Assembly (NCBI GenBank): GCA_964617385.1
Contig: CAZTYX010000084.1
Coordinates: 1 to 6,840 of the forward strand
Length of the DNA stretch: 6,840 bases
Origin: JADHMP01 sp964617385
Lineage (GTDB): Bacteria > Bacteroidota > Bacteroidia > Flavobacteriales > Flavobacteriaceae
Reading direction: 5' to 3'
Shown here: positions 5,612 through 6,840 of the stretch, in pieces
Position numbering within the stretch: the first letter of the stretch is position 1
Layout: each line of letters opens with the position of its first letter
Translations under genes and position numbers: made by a program
The notes under the pieces: model-generated
What the model saw: only the letters and a program-made list of their open reading frames with translations
What the model was told of the DNA's origin: nothing
Databases searched by the model: none

Positions 5612-6840
5612 ATGCAACAATATATTTTAGCCATTGATGCTGGCACCACCAGCTCTCGTGCCATTGTTTTTAATGAAAAAGGAGAAACAGTGGCACTGGC
5701 ACAACACGAATTTCCGCAATATTTTCCGAAAGAAGGATGGGTGGAACACGATGCTGTCGAAATTTGGGAAACCCAACTAAAAGCGATCAAAGAGGCCGTT
5801 GAACAGCCTAACATTGGCCCTGCTGCCATAGCTGCAATTGGCATTACCAATCAAAGAGAAACCACCGTGCTTTGGGATCGAAAAACAGGTAAACCTGTAC
5901 ATAAAGCCATCGTGTGGCAAGACCGCAGAACCGCTTTTATTTGTGAACAATTAAGCAACCACACCACCACCTTTTACGAAAAAACTGGATTGGTTCTTGA
6001 CGCTTATTTTTCAGGCACAAAAATCAAATGGATTTTAGATGAAAATCCCCACCTACGAGAGGCTGCCGAACGAGGTGAATTGGCTTTTGGCACTATAGAC
6101 AGTTGGCTCATTTGGAATTTAACAAATGGTGCTGTGCACGTCACTGATGTGACCAATGCCAGTAGAACCCTACTGTTTAATATTCACTCCCTTGAGTGGG
6201 ACGAAGAATTGCTGAATCTACTTGACATTCCAAAATCAGTATTGCCTAATGTGGTTTCGTGCTCAGAAAAAGTGGGGAATACCAAAGCAACACTTTTTGG
6301 ACGCGAAATTCCAATCAGTGGCATTGCTGGTGATCAACAAGCCGCTCTTTTTGGACAGATGTGTGTGGCAGAAGGAGACGTAAAAAACACCTATGGCACG
6401 GGATGCTTTTGTATTATGATCACTGGCAATAAAGCTGTAGCTTCCAAAAACAAAATGCTTACTACCATTGGTTATCAGTTGAATGGAGAAGTAACCTATG
6501 CATTAGAAGGCAGTATTTTTACTGCAGGTGCTTTAGTACAGTGGCTACGTGATCAATTGCAAATTATCAATCAAGCCTCAGAAATTGAAGCGCTTGCCGC
6601 CTCTGTTGAATCAAATGGCGGTATAACTTTTGTGCCTGCGCTATCTGGTTTAGGGGCGCCCTATTGGGATCCAGAAGCCACGGGCACCATTGTAGGCATA
6701 ACACGAGGCACTCAAAAAGGACATTTGGCACGTGCTGCCCTTGAGGCCATTGCTTTACGCACAAGAGATATAATTATTGAAATGGAAAAAGATGCTGATA
6801 CAACTTTCACCTCTTTGAAGGTAGATGGTGGTGCTTCAAA
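5612..6840 (+). CDS. glpK: glycerol kinase, 3' end cut by the window
   Basis: The frame runs without a stop from ATG 5612 to the window end, giving 409 of the roughly 500 residues expected. It is closely alike to E. coli GlpK along its whole visible length. Key blocks are the ATP-phosphate loop DAGTTSSRAIVF (9-20), GITNQRETT (77-85) with the glycerol-contacting R82-E83, VWQDRRT (101-107), GLVLDAYFSGTKIKW (126-140), GTIDSWLIW (160-168), TDVTNASRT (178-186), ISGIAGDQQAALFGQ (235-249) with the catalytic base D241, NTYGTGCF in the second domain, and GLGAPYWDP. It phosphorylates glycerol to sn-glycerol 3-phosphate with ATP in the cytoplasm. The loop before GDQQAALFG lacks the histidine that HPr phosphorylates in Gram-positive GlpK. 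It lies 20 bases behind the subunit-3 gene, without its own visible promoter or Shine-Dalgarno sequence, so it is probably read from the dehydrogenase promoter. Assignment is very sure. Confidence 0.97.
   Translation, partial: MQQYILAIDAGTTSSRAIVFNEKGETVALAQHEFPQYFPKEGWVEHDAVEIWETQLKAIKEAVEQPNIGPAAIAAIGITNQRETTVLWDRKTGKPVHKAIVWQDRRTAFICEQLSNHTTTFYEKTGLVLDAYFSGTKIKWILDENPHLREAAERGELAFGTIDSWLIWNLTNGAVHVTDVTNASRTLLFNIHSLEWDEELLNLLDIPKSVLPNVVSCSEKVGNTKATLFGREIPISGIAGDQQAALFGQMCVAEGDVKNTYGTGCFCIMITGNKAVASKNKMLTTIGYQLNGEVTYALEGSIFTAGALVQWLRDQLQIINQASEIEALAASVESNGGITFVPALSGLGAPYWDPEATGTIVGITRGTQKGHLARAALEAIALRTRDIIIEMEKDADTTFTSLKVDGGAS

Noticed and set aside
5596..5850. An 84-residue open frame on the minus strand
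   Set aside because: It lies wholly inside glpK, whose plus-strand reading is unmistakable; the minus frame resembles no family.
6567..6764. A 65-residue minus-strand frame
   Set aside because: It is the complement of conserved glycerol kinase sequence and has no recognisable features.
1..6840. A search by eye for CRISPR repeats, insertion-sequence ends, transposase genes, toxin-antitoxin pairs or phage genes
   Set aside because: No regularly spaced repeats, terminal inverted repeats or such coding sequences were seen; the window is nearly all metabolic and transport genes.

Overview
The window looks like an ordinary chromosomal stretch of a low-to-moderate GC Bacteroidota bacterium (phylum call fairly confident, genus not determinable). 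The signs are: near-absence of Shine-Dalgarno sequences before starts; good matches to the Bacteroidota -7 promoter element TAnnTTTG before two genes, with weaker ones elsewhere; and a typical Bacteroidota pairing of a GMC oxidoreductase with a gluconate_2-dh3 'subunit 3' protein.

Layout. (1) Positions 1-344: 3' part of a small DoxX-like membrane protein whose N-terminus probably lies before the window. (2) 345-621: non-coding. It holds a weak hairpin and a degenerate tRNA fragment at 481-542, with an intact T-arm and 3' acceptor strand but no matching 5' acceptor strand. (3) 622-1476 (minus): EamA/DMT-type permease, apparently using a TTG start. (4) 1477-1559: short divergent promoter region. 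(5) 1560-2312 (plus): TauE/SafE (TSUP) permease, probably translated from a leaderless or nearly leaderless mRNA. (6) 2314-3033 (minus): CutC-family TIM-barrel protein, convergent with the TSUP gene with one base between the stop codons. (7) 3034-3173: divergent promoter region. (8) 3174-6840 (plus): a tight three-gene run of GMC flavoprotein dehydrogenase, gluconate_2-dh3 small subunit, and glycerol kinase (glpK), the last cut by the window end.

How the genes work together. The only clear functional unit is the last run. The GMC protein has no export signal of its own. The small subunit has a twin-arginine-like N-terminus and a possible lipobox, so the pair is likely exported together to the cell envelope, where the flavoprotein would oxidise a sugar, polyol or glycoside. 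The glycerol kinase 20 bp downstream phosphorylates glycerol in the cytoplasm, so the run may serve polyol or glycerol use; the GMC substrate cannot be read from the sequence. The three transporter-like genes and cutC are separate units with no evident common pathway.

No mobile element, CRISPR array or clearly new system is visible. The points most worth a second look are the tRNA fragment, the dehydrogenase-glycerol kinase pairing, the four-cysteine motif in the GMC protein, and the promoter boxes that settle or question start sites.
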